A DNA stretch of 64,000 bases from RGIG3701 sp030530205 (GCA_030530205.1 JAUMVK010000021.1:1-64000), one strand, 5' to 3'. Counted from the first letter of the stretch, positions 43,501 to 52,067 are shown. Numbers and translations are program-made. Notes: generated by a model from the letters alone, not told the origin.

Positions 43501-43849
43501 TGCGTCCGACTGCCGAATCGACTTCATTCAGAACGCGGTTTTTGTCGTCCACGTTGGATTTCAGCTCGATCATAACGCTCCCGATGTTTTCCGAAGCGGA
43601 AGACGTGATCTTCTTGATCCCCACAATATCGCGGACTTCCTCTTCGATTTTCTGGCAAATTGCCTCCTCCACCTCTTCCGGAGTAGCTCCGGGATAGACA
43701 ACGGAAACCGAAATCATGTCGATGTCGAAGTTAGGAAAGGTTTCCCGGTTCAGGCTCGTGAGTCCCCAGTAGCCGATCAGCAGGACGGTGAGCATGATGA
43801 GGTTCATGGCCGGCACGTTGGAAACGGCCCATTCGAAGAGTTTTTTCAT
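40550..43849 (-). CDS. RND-family efflux permease (AcrB-like)
   Basis: A 1099-residue inner-membrane pump of the resistance-nodulation-division superfamily. It has the N-terminal helix (NLIMLTVLLIGYWGLTSL), two large periplasmic loops and TM4 with the proton-relay Asp pair (MGLGIVVDDAIVIGENV). The second half has the matching block IIALAGIVVNDAIVLVDFI. It exchanges protons for substrates, often drugs, bile salts or lipids. The adaptor gene is 4 bases upstream, giving a two-gene unit. A TolC-type outer-membrane channel is not in the window, so it must come from elsewhere. Its length is typical (1000-1100). Confidence 0.93.
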   Translation of the reverse strand: MKKLFEWAVSNVPAMNLIMLTVLLIGYWGLTSLNRETFPNFDIDMISVSVVYPGATPEEVEEAICQKIEEEVRDIVGIKKITSSASENIGSVMIELKSNVDDKNRVLNEVDSAVGRISTFPELCERPDVRLLQIEETIIRVGILGPPDWSMEAQLKLRDVAEELRNEMLQLPNISRVDIVGSKDYQIDVEFDENTLRSYGLTLQDVAQIIRKENHQQAGGTIRAKSQEILLRSDTKQDWGEGIAKLPLIGVAEGAVLTVGDLGNIRDEFVDVASSISIRTVIDDGATDPKTGEKVLHYRPDRPFLALNVQRNPEEDLFAMVDSVLDFVKKTQVPQGYELLTWGDRSTEVRARLEMLGENGIQGFLIVILCLTLFLDMRLAIWVSFGIPFALLGTCFVLMTMHQTLNMISSFALIMGLGIVVDDAIVIGENVYTHRQMGESSRDAAVNGINEVFPSVIASVLTTIIAFAPLLFVMGIMGKIMFVLPTVMISMLLLSIFEASTILPAHLSHRDNLIFRIGRNVFFIFYWIVPLMEWLASYASRGLNWFIHHVYIPTLRYSLHHRLIFMSICFGVAIVTLGLYLGGIVQFVFFPKMDGTSIVCNVQFPNGTPEALTTHWAEVIEEAYWRVAKQILEETGEQVSVHSIRTIGSNMSGRGHGGGMSGGDSSHMASVEIQLVEAEDRSIQSFEIIDRWRKETGTIPGALVLTFDSAFGGPGGSAIEFSVTAPAQHADELEAAVEKCKAKLATYDGVYDIHDDNLPGKWEFRPKVRDFAVTQGVRQADIADVLRNAYYGAEVMRLQRGRHEVKLMVRYPEAARKSLASFDELRVRINGVERPIGELCDVEVKRGYSTISRIDQQRCIKITADADFNKVQPNRIIQALQGKIMERDTNGNPLPAFLPELQKEFPHIHIRWEGQREQEEESFNSMKIGFSVAMLGMFVLLTMQFKSYTQPFIIMSVIPFAIVMVVLGHAIFRMQLTFFSAFGIIALAGIVVNDAIVLVDFINNKVRNQGLAIRDACLEAGVRRFRPVVLTTVTTIGGLMPICFETSFQAKMIIPMAFTMSVGTAGATVLTLFLVPVLYTLYDDLAKGMTRTFGMAHED

Positions 43850-43853
43850 GGGT

Positions 43854-45392
43854 TTATTCCTCGCTCTCCGTTTCGTCGTTCAGCACGTGCACGAAAGTTC
43901 CTTCGACCGGCGAGGCGAGCGGCGAAATGACCACCTGGTCCCCCTCTTCCAGTACGCCCCGGCGGCGGTACACGATGATTCGGCCGGTTTTGGACTCGTA
44001 ATGGGCCGTCGTGATTTTGGGCGCACGAAGCAAAACATCTTTTCCGTCTTCATTCTTGACCACTTTCCAGACCGTTCCGCCCGGCAGGACCGCGGTCTCG
44101 GCCAAATTCAGAAGTGTTCGGGCCGGGTTGGCGTGGATCTCGATCGTCACGAACATACCAGGCATCAGGGTCGGCGAAATGGACGTTTTTACGGGAATAC
44201 CTGCATCGTTGAACGATTCCACCTTGAGCGGGTCCTCCACCAGCACGCGGCACGGCATCATGCGCGTCCGGGAATCGAGGCCGGGGCCGTCCAGGTACGT
44301 CAGCGTTCCTCCCCACTGGTAGATGATCCCGTCCAGATTGTATGTGAGTTTCACCGGCGTGTCGTCGAACTGGTAATACTGACGCAGCGCCGCACTTTCC
44401 GCCTTGGCCTGCGCTTCTGCCTCGGCCGCAATCTGGCTTCCCGTTTCAGCGGCTTGCAAACCGTCTTTTGTTACGGCCGGGACCTTGGAATCTTTCGGAG
44501 AGCCAGAAGTTTCCGGGCCGGGATTCTCGCTCCAGAGCCATTCCACCTGCTTCATGTAGAGGCTGCACTGGACTTCCAGCCGCGAAGTATCGTGGATCGA
44601 AACGAGCGTTTCGCCGCGCTGCACGAATTTGTCCTGCTCGACGTTCAGCGTTACGACCAGCCCGGTCAGCGGCGAGGAGATCGTGCACCGGCGCAGATTC
44701 AGTTCGGCTTTCTCGACGGCCACACGAGCCGTTTCCCGGGCGGATTTGAGCCGTTCCTCTTGGGCGGCCAGTGTCCGCTGCTCGTTCTGGAGGGTCACGA
44801 GCGTTTCCTTTTTGTTTAAATGGTTCAGCTCGGCCGTTTCCAGTTCGGTCTGGGAGACCGCGCCTTTTTCGTTGAGTTTCCTGCAGCGTTCCAGCTCATT
44901 TTTCTGCGTGTTGAACTGGGCGACAGCGACTTCCACCCGGTCCGCGATGTTCTGGACCGAAACCTTCCATTCTTCGATGGCTCGATCGGCCTGGATAAGA
45001 CTTTGCTGGGCTTCAGAAAGAGCGTGCTCGTAATCCTGCGAATCGATTTGCGCCAGAATTTCGCCTTTTTGGACGTAACGCCCCGTTCGGCAGTGCGGCG
45101 ACAGGAATTTGATGTTTCCCGAAACTTCGGACGCGATGGCTACCTCCCGGAACGGAATCACTACGCCGTCCACCTGGAACGTGATCCCGTTCGTCTCGCG
45201 CCGGGCGATTTCCGTTTTGACGGAAGGGATGATTTCTTCAATAGGTTTCGACCGTTCCGGACTGCGGCCAGTTCCAATGGCCACGGCCGCAAGAATCGAC
45301 GAGCCAAGAATCAGGACCGAAAGAAGGACGTGACCTCCAAAGGTGAACCAGGATCTGAAAGCGCTTTTGAGAAATGGATTTTCTGTGCTCAT
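43854..45392 (-). CDS. RND efflux periplasmic adaptor
   Basis: A 512-residue membrane-fusion protein. The N-terminal anchor is at about residues 18-40 (GGHVLLSVLILGSSILAAVA). The lipoyl half-motifs are split around a long coiled coil: GNIKFLSPHCRTGRYVQKGE, LAQIDSQDYEHAL and, after the coil, LRRCTISSPLTGLVVTLNVE. A Glu/Ala-rich insert (about 305-345) is unusual. The C-terminal beta-barrel and membrane-proximal domains follow. It links the RND pump to an outer-membrane channel. I chose the ATG at 45392, with GAGGGAG upstream, over an in-frame one at 45419. It is divergent from the HlyD/ABC operon, sharing a 326-base control region. Confidence 0.9.
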   Translation of the reverse strand: MSTENPFLKSAFRSWFTFGGHVLLSVLILGSSILAAVAIGTGRSPERSKPIEEIIPSVKTEIARRETNGITFQVDGVVIPFREVAIASEVSGNIKFLSPHCRTGRYVQKGEILAQIDSQDYEHALSEAQQSLIQADRAIEEWKVSVQNIADRVEVAVAQFNTQKNELERCRKLNEKGAVSQTELETAELNHLNKKETLVTLQNEQRTLAAQEERLKSARETARVAVEKAELNLRRCTISSPLTGLVVTLNVEQDKFVQRGETLVSIHDTSRLEVQCSLYMKQVEWLWSENPGPETSGSPKDSKVPAVTKDGLQAAETGSQIAAEAEAQAKAESAALRQYYQFDDTPVKLTYNLDGIIYQWGGTLTYLDGPGLDSRTRMMPCRVLVEDPLKVESFNDAGIPVKTSISPTLMPGMFVTIEIHANPARTLLNLAETAVLPGGTVWKVVKNEDGKDVLLRAPKITTAHYESKTGRIIVYRRRGVLEEGDQVVISPLASPVEGTFVHVLNDETESEE

Positions 45393-45536
45393 AAATTTTG
45401 CTCCCTCAAGTCCCTTCATTTTACACGATGTGTGTTTTTTGTCAAGAGTATCTTCTTACAAATCTTAATTTTCCATAAATATTACATCAAATTAATAAAA
45501 AATTGACTTTTTGGGAAGAAAAAGCTTAATGGCCCC

Positions 45537-45564
45537 TTGCACGAATAAACGTGTGTGATAAAAT
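45537..45564 (+). promoter_or_regulatory. Promoter of the HlyD/ABC-2 operon
   Basis: CCCC, TTGCAC (45537-45542), 16 bases, TAAAAT (45559-45564). The leader to the lipoprotein ATG is about 150 bases. Confidence 0.7.
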
Positions 45565-45718
45565 AAATTATTATTTTAAACATTGGAAACTTTTTGAAAT
45601 AGTTATGGAATCAGCATTCCTCAGAACCCCGGGGGATGAACAGATGTGCTCGAAATCGGGCATTTCCATGGATTTTCCTGTAATTTACATGATTCTTTTA
45701 ACGTATATTGAGTCGAAA

Positions 45719-46861
45719 ATGAATTTCAGAAATATAACCATTGCGCTTTTGGTGTCTTTTTTTCTCTGTGTGGGTTGTACTTCTGAAAAGGGCGGGCCAG
45801 ATCAGCCGCTGGAACTGAACGGAAACGTCGATAATCGGCAGATAAATCTCGTGTTTCAGATATCCGAGCGTATTGCGGAACTGAACGTTGAGGAGGGGGC
45901 GCACGTCAAAAAGGGTGATCCGCTCGGGAAACTTGAAACGATTCGCGTGGAGCAGCAGATCGCGGAGGCGCAGGCTCAGGTGGATGCGGCATCCGCTTCG
46001 GTTACGGCCGCTCAGGTCGCTCTGGAAATCGCTGAAAAAGCCATTCCGGTCGCTGAGGCGGCGGCGCAGGCTGCAAAGGCCGAGTGGGAAAAAGCTGAAA
46101 ACGGGTCACGAAAAGAGGACGTTGCGATCGCGGAGGCCACGCTCGAAATGTTCAGCGTGCAGATCCCCGCCGCGAAAAACTACTACGAGCGAAACAAAAA
46201 ACTGGCCGGTTCCAGTGCCGTTTCCGAGCAGGAGACGGAAAACGCGGAGGCGTCGTGGAAAAAACTCGTTGCGCAGGAGAAACTGGCCCAAGCCAATCTG
46301 GAAAAGTTACAGAACGGGACGCGAGTAGAAGAGAAAAACGCGGCCAAGGCTCAATATTTACAGACGCTGGCCTCTCTCGAGCAGGTGAAAACCCAGAAAA
46401 GTCAGGCAGAGGCCCAGGTCGAACAGAGTCGCGCGTCGCTCACGCAGGCCGAGGCGGCTCTGGCGATCCGGAAGCAGACGCTGGCCGACTGCGAGCTTTT
46501 CGCGCCGTGTGATGGGATCATCCGCAGCCGACTGCTGGATCCCGGTGAAATGGCCTCGCCGCAGCTTCCAGCCTTTACTCTGGCGGTGGTTTCTCCCAAG
46601 TGGGTCCGTGTGTACGTCGAGGAGCCGCTTCTCCCACGTGTGAAAATGGGCCAGAAGGCTAAAATTCAGGTGGACGGGCTTAAAACGGAATGCGATGGCT
46701 GGGTCGGCTTCATTTCGCCGTCGGCCGAGTTTACCCCGAAAAACGTCGAAACCAAGGACTTGCGCACGTCACTGGTTTACGAGGTGCGGGTCTTTACGGA
46801 CGACCCTGAGGACGTGCTGAAGCTCGGAATGCCCGTCACGGTCAGGATTGGGGCTCAGTGA
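45719..46861 (+). CDS. HlyD-family adaptor lipoprotein (YbhG-like)
   Basis: A 380-residue membrane-fusion protein with a lipoprotein signal (FLCVGC, Cys at about 19). The lipoyl part reads SERIAELNVEEGAHVKKGDP, LGKLETIRVEQQIAEAQAQV. The long Ala/Glu/Gln coiled coil spans about 75-230. The second lipoyl half is ADCELFAPCDGIIRSRLLDP, GEMASPQLPAFTLAVVSPKW, and a beta-barrel follows. In E. coli the related YbhG works with YbhFSR to export drugs or cations. The ATG at 45719 is chosen for the lipobox; the ribosome site is poor. The ABC ATPase gene starts 1 base after its stop. Confidence 0.88.
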   Translation: MNFRNITIALLVSFFLCVGCTSEKGGPDQPLELNGNVDNRQINLVFQISERIAELNVEEGAHVKKGDPLGKLETIRVEQQIAEAQAQVDAASASVTAAQVALEIAEKAIPVAEAAAQAAKAEWEKAENGSRKEDVAIAEATLEMFSVQIPAAKNYYERNKKLAGSSAVSEQETENAEASWKKLVAQEKLAQANLEKLQNGTRVEEKNAAKAQYLQTLASLEQVKTQKSQAEAQVEQSRASLTQAEAALAIRKQTLADCELFAPCDGIIRSRLLDPGEMASPQLPAFTLAVVSPKWVRVYVEEPLLPRVKMGQKAKIQVDGLKTECDGWVGFISPSAEFTPKNVETKDLRTSLVYEVRVFTDDPEDVLKLGMPVTVRIGAQ

Positions 46862-46862
46862 C

Positions 46863-48368
46863 ATGCCGATCATCAGCTGCGAAAATCTTACCAAGCGTTT
46901 TGGCCCCCTAACGGCTCTGGAAGATGTTTCATTTCAGGCCGATGAGGGGCAGATCATCGGTCTGCTCGGGCCGGACGGAGCGGGAAAAACCACGCTCATG
47001 CGCCATTTGTGCGGACTCTGGAAGCCGGATGCGGGAAAAGTAACGGTTTTGGGATTGGATTCCGTGCGGAATGCCTCGAAGATCCAGAGTCAGGTCGGGT
47101 ATGTTCCGCAAAAGTTCGGGCTTTACGAAAACCTGACGGTCATGGAAAACATCACCCTTTATGCCAGGCTGCACGGAATTTCCCGGTCGGATCTTGAAGA
47201 ACGGGTGGAAAAGCTCCTCGAAATTACTCTTTTGGCCCCGTTCACAAAACGCATGGCAGGGAAACTTTCCGGCGGGATGAAGCAGAAACTGGCTCTTATT
47301 TGCGCGCTGATTTCCCGGCCCAAACTGATGCTTCTCGACGAGCCGACGGTCGGCGTGGACGTGCTGGCCCGGCGCGAGCTGTGGCAAATTCTGCGCCAGT
47401 TCGTTCGGGAGGAAGGAATGACCGTCCTGGCCAGCACAGCGTACCTCGATGAGGCGGATTACTGCGATTGGACGATGATCCTTTTTGAGGGCCGGCTCCT
47501 GACGCAAGGCACGCCCGATGAGATCCGCAGGCAGGCCGAGCAGTTCGTTCCGCAGCCGACTTTCGAGGAGGCGTTTCAGGCGCTCATCTGCGGGACGGTT
47601 CCGGAGCCGCTAAAACGTCAAAACCCGGTGAAACCCGATGCGCCGGTTCGGCTGGAGGTTCGTCATCTGGTGAAGCGTTTCGGAGACTTCACGGCGGTGA
47701 ACGACCTGACGTTTCAGATCCATGCCGGGGAGATTTTCGGCCTGCTCGGAGCGAACGGGGCGGGCAAAACCACCACGTTCCGAATTCTCTGCGCTCTGGA
47801 TCAGGCAAACGGCGGGGAGATACTCCTCGACGGTGAGCCACTGGCGGAGAACGTTGAGAAAATGCGCTCACAGACGGGTTACGTTGCGCAAAAATTCGCC
47901 CTTTACGGAGAACTGACCGTTCGGCAGAATATGGAGTTTTTTGGCGGTGCGTATGGTATTTCGCGGAAATTGCTGCGTGAGCGAATAGATTGGGCGCTCA
48001 AAGCGTTTCAGCTCGAGCCATACGTCAAAATGCTCGCTGCCAGTCTGGCGATGGGGTTCAAGCGTCGGCTCGCGATGGCGTGTGCGCTTCTTCACGATCC
48101 GTCGATCGTCTTCCTCGACGAAGCAACCTCCGGGACCGACCCGATTTCCCGGCGTGAATTCTGGAAACGGATCCTCGACCTGGCCGATTCAGGTGTGGCG
48201 GTCATCATCACGACCCACTTCATGGACGAGGCGCAGTATTGCGACCGGCTTGTCATCATGCGCGACGGCCTTTCCATCGCGGTCGGGACTGTGGAAGAAA
48301 TCAAACATCAGGGCGGCGACGCCCCGACGCTGGAGGACGCTTTTGTGAATTTGGTGACGAAGGAATGA
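46863..48368 (+). CDS. Fused double ABC-transporter ATPase (YbhF-like)
   Basis: A 501-residue protein with two complete nucleotide-binding domains. NBD1 (about 4-235) has GPDGAGKTT (Walker A), LSGGMKQKL (signature) and LMLLDEPTVGVD (Walker B). NBD2 (about 265-495) has GANGAGKTT, a degenerate signature LAMGFKRRLAMA and IVFLDEATSGTD. In NBD2 the LSGG core is LAMG, suggesting asymmetric ATP sites (inference). It powers the two ABC-2 permeases encoded downstream. Translation starts directly after the adaptor stop. A 245-base repeat-filled gap follows before the permease genes. Confidence 0.92.
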   Translation: MPIISCENLTKRFGPLTALEDVSFQADEGQIIGLLGPDGAGKTTLMRHLCGLWKPDAGKVTVLGLDSVRNASKIQSQVGYVPQKFGLYENLTVMENITLYARLHGISRSDLEERVEKLLEITLLAPFTKRMAGKLSGGMKQKLALICALISRPKLMLLDEPTVGVDVLARRELWQILRQFVREEGMTVLASTAYLDEADYCDWTMILFEGRLLTQGTPDEIRRQAEQFVPQPTFEEAFQALICGTVPEPLKRQNPVKPDAPVRLEVRHLVKRFGDFTAVNDLTFQIHAGEIFGLLGANGAGKTTTFRILCALDQANGGEILLDGEPLAENVEKMRSQTGYVAQKFALYGELTVRQNMEFFGGAYGISRKLLRERIDWALKAFQLEPYVKMLAASLAMGFKRRLAMACALLHDPSIVFLDEATSGTDPISRREFWKRILDLADSGVAVIITTHFMDEAQYCDRLVIMRDGLSIAVGTVEEIKHQGGDAPTLEDAFVNLVTKE

Positions 48369-48383
48369 GCCTTTTTTCGGAGT

Positions 48384-48563
48384 GCGGCAATACAGAAGCC
48401 GAAGGCTTCATTTGCCGCTTTCACTTAATGACTGAAAAGCGTAGCAACCAGAAAGGTTTTTCACGTGGTGAACGTCCAGCACAGTGTAGCGGCAAATACC
48501 TCATCGAGGCAGAATTACCGTAAAAGAAAGCGGTGAATGTCGCTTGCGCGACTGTATCACCGC
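48384..48563. repeat. Palindromic repeat family B cluster, three copies (48384-48418, 48489-48520, 48530-48563)
   Basis: The outer arms follow the GCGGYRA...YRCCGC pattern seen at 4-78, but the inner stems differ: AAGCC/GGCTT, then CCTC/GAGG, then GTCGC/GCGAC. The cluster is itself framed by GGAGTGCGG (48379) and CCGCACTCC (48560). It sits inside the export operon between the ATPase and permease genes. Confidence 0.85.
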
Positions 48564-48572
48564 ACTCCGAAA

Positions 48573-48593
48573 GACGACGCTGGAAGCGTCGTC
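48573..48593. repeat. Palindromic repeat family C, fourth copy
   Basis: Same 9-bp arms (GACGACGCT/AGCGTCGTC) and GTCCCC flank as the three copies at 35.9-36.2 kb. It ends 20 bases before the permease ATG. Confidence 0.88.
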
Positions 48594-48613
48594 CCCATAA
48601 TTCCGCATTAATT

Positions 48614-49705
48614 ATGAGTTTTCGCAGAATTTTCATCCTGACCCAAAAAGAATTCAAGCAGCTCATCCGCGACCCGCTGAGCATTGCGCTGGGGATCCTT
48701 TTGCCTGTGGTTTTGCTGTTGATCTGCGGGTTTGGAGTCTCGACCGACGTGCGGAACATTCGCATGGTCATCGTCGTGCCGGAGCCGTCGGAGATGGCGA
48801 GTCAGATTTGTGCGAGGTTCCAGTCCAACGGTTTTTTCGACTCGCAGATCGTTCGTACCACGGCGGAAGCGGAGGCTCTTATGAGGACACATCAGGCCGA
48901 TACGAGCCTCTATTTGCCGCAGGATTTTACGCGAAAACTTCAATCGGGCGACGCAGTGGTTCAGATCGTTGTGAACGCGTCCAACCCGAGTCCCGCTTTC
49001 CTGAAACAGGGTTACATCCTGACGGTTCTTGCCGGGTGTATGGGGTCTCTGGCGGATCCGAACGCGCTGGAAATCCAGACCCGGCAATGGTTCAACGAGG
49101 AAAACCGCAGCGCGTTTAACATCGTGCCGGGGATGATCGTGATCATTTTGACCATCATCGGTGCGCTATTGACTTCCATGCTTATGGCACGTGAATATGA
49201 GTTGGGAAACCTTGAGAGTATGTTCGTGACGCCTATGCGTTCGATTGAAATGCTTTTGGCGAAAATGTTCACGAATTTCGGTCTTGGTATGGTCGGCCTG
49301 ACGATTTCGCTCGTACTGGGGCATTATCTTTTCGGGCTTCCAACGCGCGGGAATATCGCCATCCTGATTTTCGGTTCCAGTCTTTATCTGATAGTCGCGC
49401 TCTGCCTTGGTCTTCTGATTTCGAGTCTGACAAAAAATCAGTTCCTTGCAGTCATCGTGACGGTCATCGCGACGTTCCTTCCGTCGTACATTTTGTCGGG
49501 TTTCCTTTTTGAAATCAAGAGTATGCCGGCGTTTTTACAGGGGGTGACGAATTTCGTCCCGGCACGGTACTACGTCGAATTTCTTCAAACGTCGCTTTTG
49601 GTCGGGAATGTCTGGCGGAATGTGTTCTGGAACCTGAGCGTTTTGAGTGGAATCGCGGTTTTGCTTCTGGCGTTGGCCGTGGTGAAGAATCCGAAAAAAC
49701 TTTAG
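48614..49705 (+). CDS. ABC-2 type permease 1 (YbhS-like)
   Basis: A 363-residue membrane protein. TM1 is at about residues 20-40 (ALGILLPVVLLLICGFGVST), then a periplasmic domain of about 130 residues, then five helices (VPGMIVIILTIIGALLTSM, AILIFGSSLYLIVALCLGL, FLAVIVTVIATFLPSYILSG). The motif TAMxxAREYELGNLESMFVTP before TM3 is typical of ABC-2 permeases (here MLMAREYELGNLESM). It forms the channel with the following permease. The ATG at 48614 is used because in-frame upstream codons are in repeat DNA. Confidence 0.9.
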   Translation: MSFRRIFILTQKEFKQLIRDPLSIALGILLPVVLLLICGFGVSTDVRNIRMVIVVPEPSEMASQICARFQSNGFFDSQIVRTTAEAEALMRTHQADTSLYLPQDFTRKLQSGDAVVQIVVNASNPSPAFLKQGYILTVLAGCMGSLADPNALEIQTRQWFNEENRSAFNIVPGMIVIILTIIGALLTSMLMAREYELGNLESMFVTPMRSIEMLLAKMFTNFGLGMVGLTISLVLGHYLFGLPTRGNIAILIFGSSLYLIVALCLGLLISSLTKNQFLAVIVTVIATFLPSYILSGFLFEIKSMPAFLQGVTNFVPARYYVEFLQTSLLVGNVWRNVFWNLSVLSGIAVLLLALAVVKNPKKL

Positions 49706-49722
49706 ACCGGAGTCGTTCGATC

Positions 49723-50835
49723 ATGAAAATCCTTCGCCGTCTCATCGCGCTTTTCCGCAAGGAACTCCTCCAGCTCGTTCAGGAACCGCGCAGCCGGGCA
49801 TCACTGATCGTCCCACCGCTCGTTCAGCTTATGCTTCTGGGGTACGCGGTGACGCTGGACCTGAAAAACGTCGATTTTGCGGTTCTGGATTACTCACACT
49901 CACCCGAATCCCGCGAGGTGAAAATGGCGTTCGACGGCTCGCCGACATTCATCCGTCACCCCGATCTTGCCTCGGAAACGGAAATGCGTTCCAAAATAGA
50001 AAATCGGGAGATCCGGCTGGCGGTCGTGATTCCTGCCGACTTCGCACGGGCCTTGGCCGGGAATTCAAAACCAAGTGTTCAGGTCATCGTGGACGGCCGA
50101 AACGCAAGTAGTGCGGGTATGGCCCTGAACTATGCCTCGTCGATCTTGCGAGATTTTTCCGCGCGGCGGCTGGATACCGGAAAGCGAGACCAAAACAAAT
50201 TCCGGATTGAAACCCGGGCGTGGTTCAACCCGAATTTCAACATGAAATACTTCATGATCCCGTCGCTTTTGGTCATGATTTCCCTCATCGACGCTCTGAT
50301 GCTCAGTTCCATGTTGATTGCGAGGGAACGGGAATACGGCACGTTCGATCAACTTCGTATGACCCCGTACGCGACGTGGGAGATACTTTTCGCCAAGGGT
50401 GGTACGACACTTTTGGTTTCCATGTTTCCAATTACGATTTGCCTGTTGGCGATTCGTTTTTGGTTTCAGATTCCATTTAACGGTTCATGGCTTCTTCTTG
50501 CGGGTTTGCTCGTTGCGTTCCTTTCAGCTTCGATTTCGATCGGGCTTCTGGTCTCCAGCCTGACGCGGACGCTGCAGCAGTCGTTTCTGAGCCTTTTCCT
50601 CGTCATCGTCCCTTTCTCAATGCTTTCGGGTATGGGCACGCCGCTCGAGTCGATGCCGGAGGGGTTTCAAAAGGCGATGCTGATCAACCCGTTGCGTCAC
50701 GGGATCGAGGCGCTGCCGCGAATCTTCCTCGAAAACGTCACGTTCTGGGAAATCTCGCACGTGTTTTTCTTCCTCATCTCGATCGCGCTCGGGGCATTTT
50801 CCGTGGCGTTTGTTTTGTTCTCGCGGCAGAGGTAA
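49723..50835 (+). CDS. ABC-2 type permease 2 (YbhR-like)
   Basis: A 370-residue paralogue of the preceding permease with the same layout: TM1 (ASLIVPPLVQLMLLGYAVTL), a periplasmic domain, then SSMLIAREREYGTFDQLRMT and four or five C-terminal helices (LLLAGLLVAFLSASISIGLL, LSLFLVIVPFSMLSGMGTPL). With the double ATPase and the lipoprotein adaptor it completes a YbhFSR/G-type exporter. It is 17 bases after permease 1. prfB follows with its own probable promoter near 50859-50886. Confidence 0.9.
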   Translation: MKILRRLIALFRKELLQLVQEPRSRASLIVPPLVQLMLLGYAVTLDLKNVDFAVLDYSHSPESREVKMAFDGSPTFIRHPDLASETEMRSKIENREIRLAVVIPADFARALAGNSKPSVQVIVDGRNASSAGMALNYASSILRDFSARRLDTGKRDQNKFRIETRAWFNPNFNMKYFMIPSLLVMISLIDALMLSSMLIAREREYGTFDQLRMTPYATWEILFAKGGTTLLVSMFPITICLLAIRFWFQIPFNGSWLLLAGLLVAFLSASISIGLLVSSLTRTLQQSFLSLFLVIVPFSMLSGMGTPLESMPEGFQKAMLINPLRHGIEALPRIFLENVTFWEISHVFFFLISIALGAFSVAFVLFSRQR

Positions 50836-50931
50836 AAGAAAGATAATTCAGCCCCCACTGTTTTTTTTCTGGATTTCTGCTAAAATAAAAGAAAGAGTTA
50901 ATCGATTTGTACTTTTCAACCTGAAATCACC

Positions 50932-52050
50932 ATGGAAAAAGAAATTACCGATCGCGTGAAAGCGATCCGCAAACGCCTGAGTCTTTTGAAGGACTCGCTC
51001 AAATACGACGAAAAAACTGCCCGCGTCAAGGAAATCGAATTGATGCAGGTCCAGGACCCGAATTTCTGGACGGTCCCTGAGAAAACCAAAGTTTTCGTGG
51101 AGGAGCTGAAGTCCATCAAGTCGGTCCTGAAGCCGCTCAACGACGCGTGGGCGTCGCTCGAAGACCTGGAAACCGAGGTCGAAATGGCCGATGAGGATCC
51201 GTCGTTTGCCGAGGAAGTCCCCGGTCATCTCGAAATGCTCGAAAAGGACCTCGACCACCTGGAACTCTTCACCCTGCTGAGCGGCCCGAACGACCAGTGC
51301 GACGCCATTCTGACGATCAACGCCCGTGACGGCGGCACCGATGCGAACGACTGGGCCGATATGCTCCTGCGCATGTACATCAACTGGGCGCAGATGCAGG
51401 GGTACAAAGTCGAAATTCTCGACCGGCTCGAAAACGACGAGGCGGGGATCAACAGCGCGTCCATCGCCATCCGCGGCCCGCTGGCGTACGGCTACCTGAA
51501 AGGCGAGGCGGGAATGCACCGTCTGGTGCGTATCTCGCCGTTCAACTCGGAAGGGAAGCGCCAGACCAGTTTCGCCGCCGTCGATGTGGACCCGGACGTT
51601 TCCGACGCGGTGGAGATCGAACTGCGCGACCAGGACATTCGGGAGGACGTTTTCCGGGCCTCGGGCGCCGGTGGCCAGCACGTGAATAAAACGTCCAGCG
51701 CGATCCGTCTGACGCACATCCCGACCGGGATCGTGGTGCAGTGCCAGAATGAACGCTCTCAGCACCAGAACCGGGCGATGGCCCTGAAAATGCTCCGGGC
51801 CCGACTCGCGCGTCTCGAGGAGGAAAAGCGGGAACAGGAGCAGGCCGACCGCTACGAAGGAAAGGCGAAAGTCGGGTTTGGCTCGCAGATCCGCAACTAC
51901 TTCCTTCATCCGGACCAGCGCGTGAAGGACGCCCGGACCGGGTACTACATGGGGAACTTCCACGCCGTGCTCGACGGAAATATTCAGGGATTTCTCGACG
52001 CTTACCTCCGCTGGTACGTCAAGGGCGAGAAAGCCGGAGAGACGGATTGA
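50932..52050 (+). CDS. prfB: Peptide chain release factor 2
   Basis: A 372-residue RF2 that ends translation at UGA and UAA. The tripeptide SPF is at 202-204 and the GGQ loop at 247-249 (ASGAGGQHVNKTSSAIRLTH). The N-terminal coiled coil ends at DPNFWTVPEKTKVF, the typical PDFW block. The frame is continuous from ATG: there is no in-frame UGA near codon 25, so the autoregulatory +1 frameshift of many prfB genes is absent. A C-run (GCCCCCACTG) precedes a TAAAAT -10 at 50881. A palindromic repeat and a bidirectional terminator follow. Confidence 0.95.
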   Translation: MEKEITDRVKAIRKRLSLLKDSLKYDEKTARVKEIELMQVQDPNFWTVPEKTKVFVEELKSIKSVLKPLNDAWASLEDLETEVEMADEDPSFAEEVPGHLEMLEKDLDHLELFTLLSGPNDQCDAILTINARDGGTDANDWADMLLRMYINWAQMQGYKVEILDRLENDEAGINSASIAIRGPLAYGYLKGEAGMHRLVRISPFNSEGKRQTSFAAVDVDPDVSDAVEIELRDQDIREDVFRASGAGGQHVNKTSSAIRLTHIPTGIVVQCQNERSQHQNRAMALKMLRARLARLEEEKREQEQADRYEGKAKVGFGSQIRNYFLHPDQRVKDARTGYYMGNFHAVLDGNIQGFLDAYLRWYVKGEKAGETD

Positions 52051-52067
52051 CCCTTTTCACTTTTTGT

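Noticed and set aside
48379..48600. Possible CRISPR array from repeated hairpins
   Set aside because: Units differ in inner sequence, have no regular spacers, and no cas genes are near.
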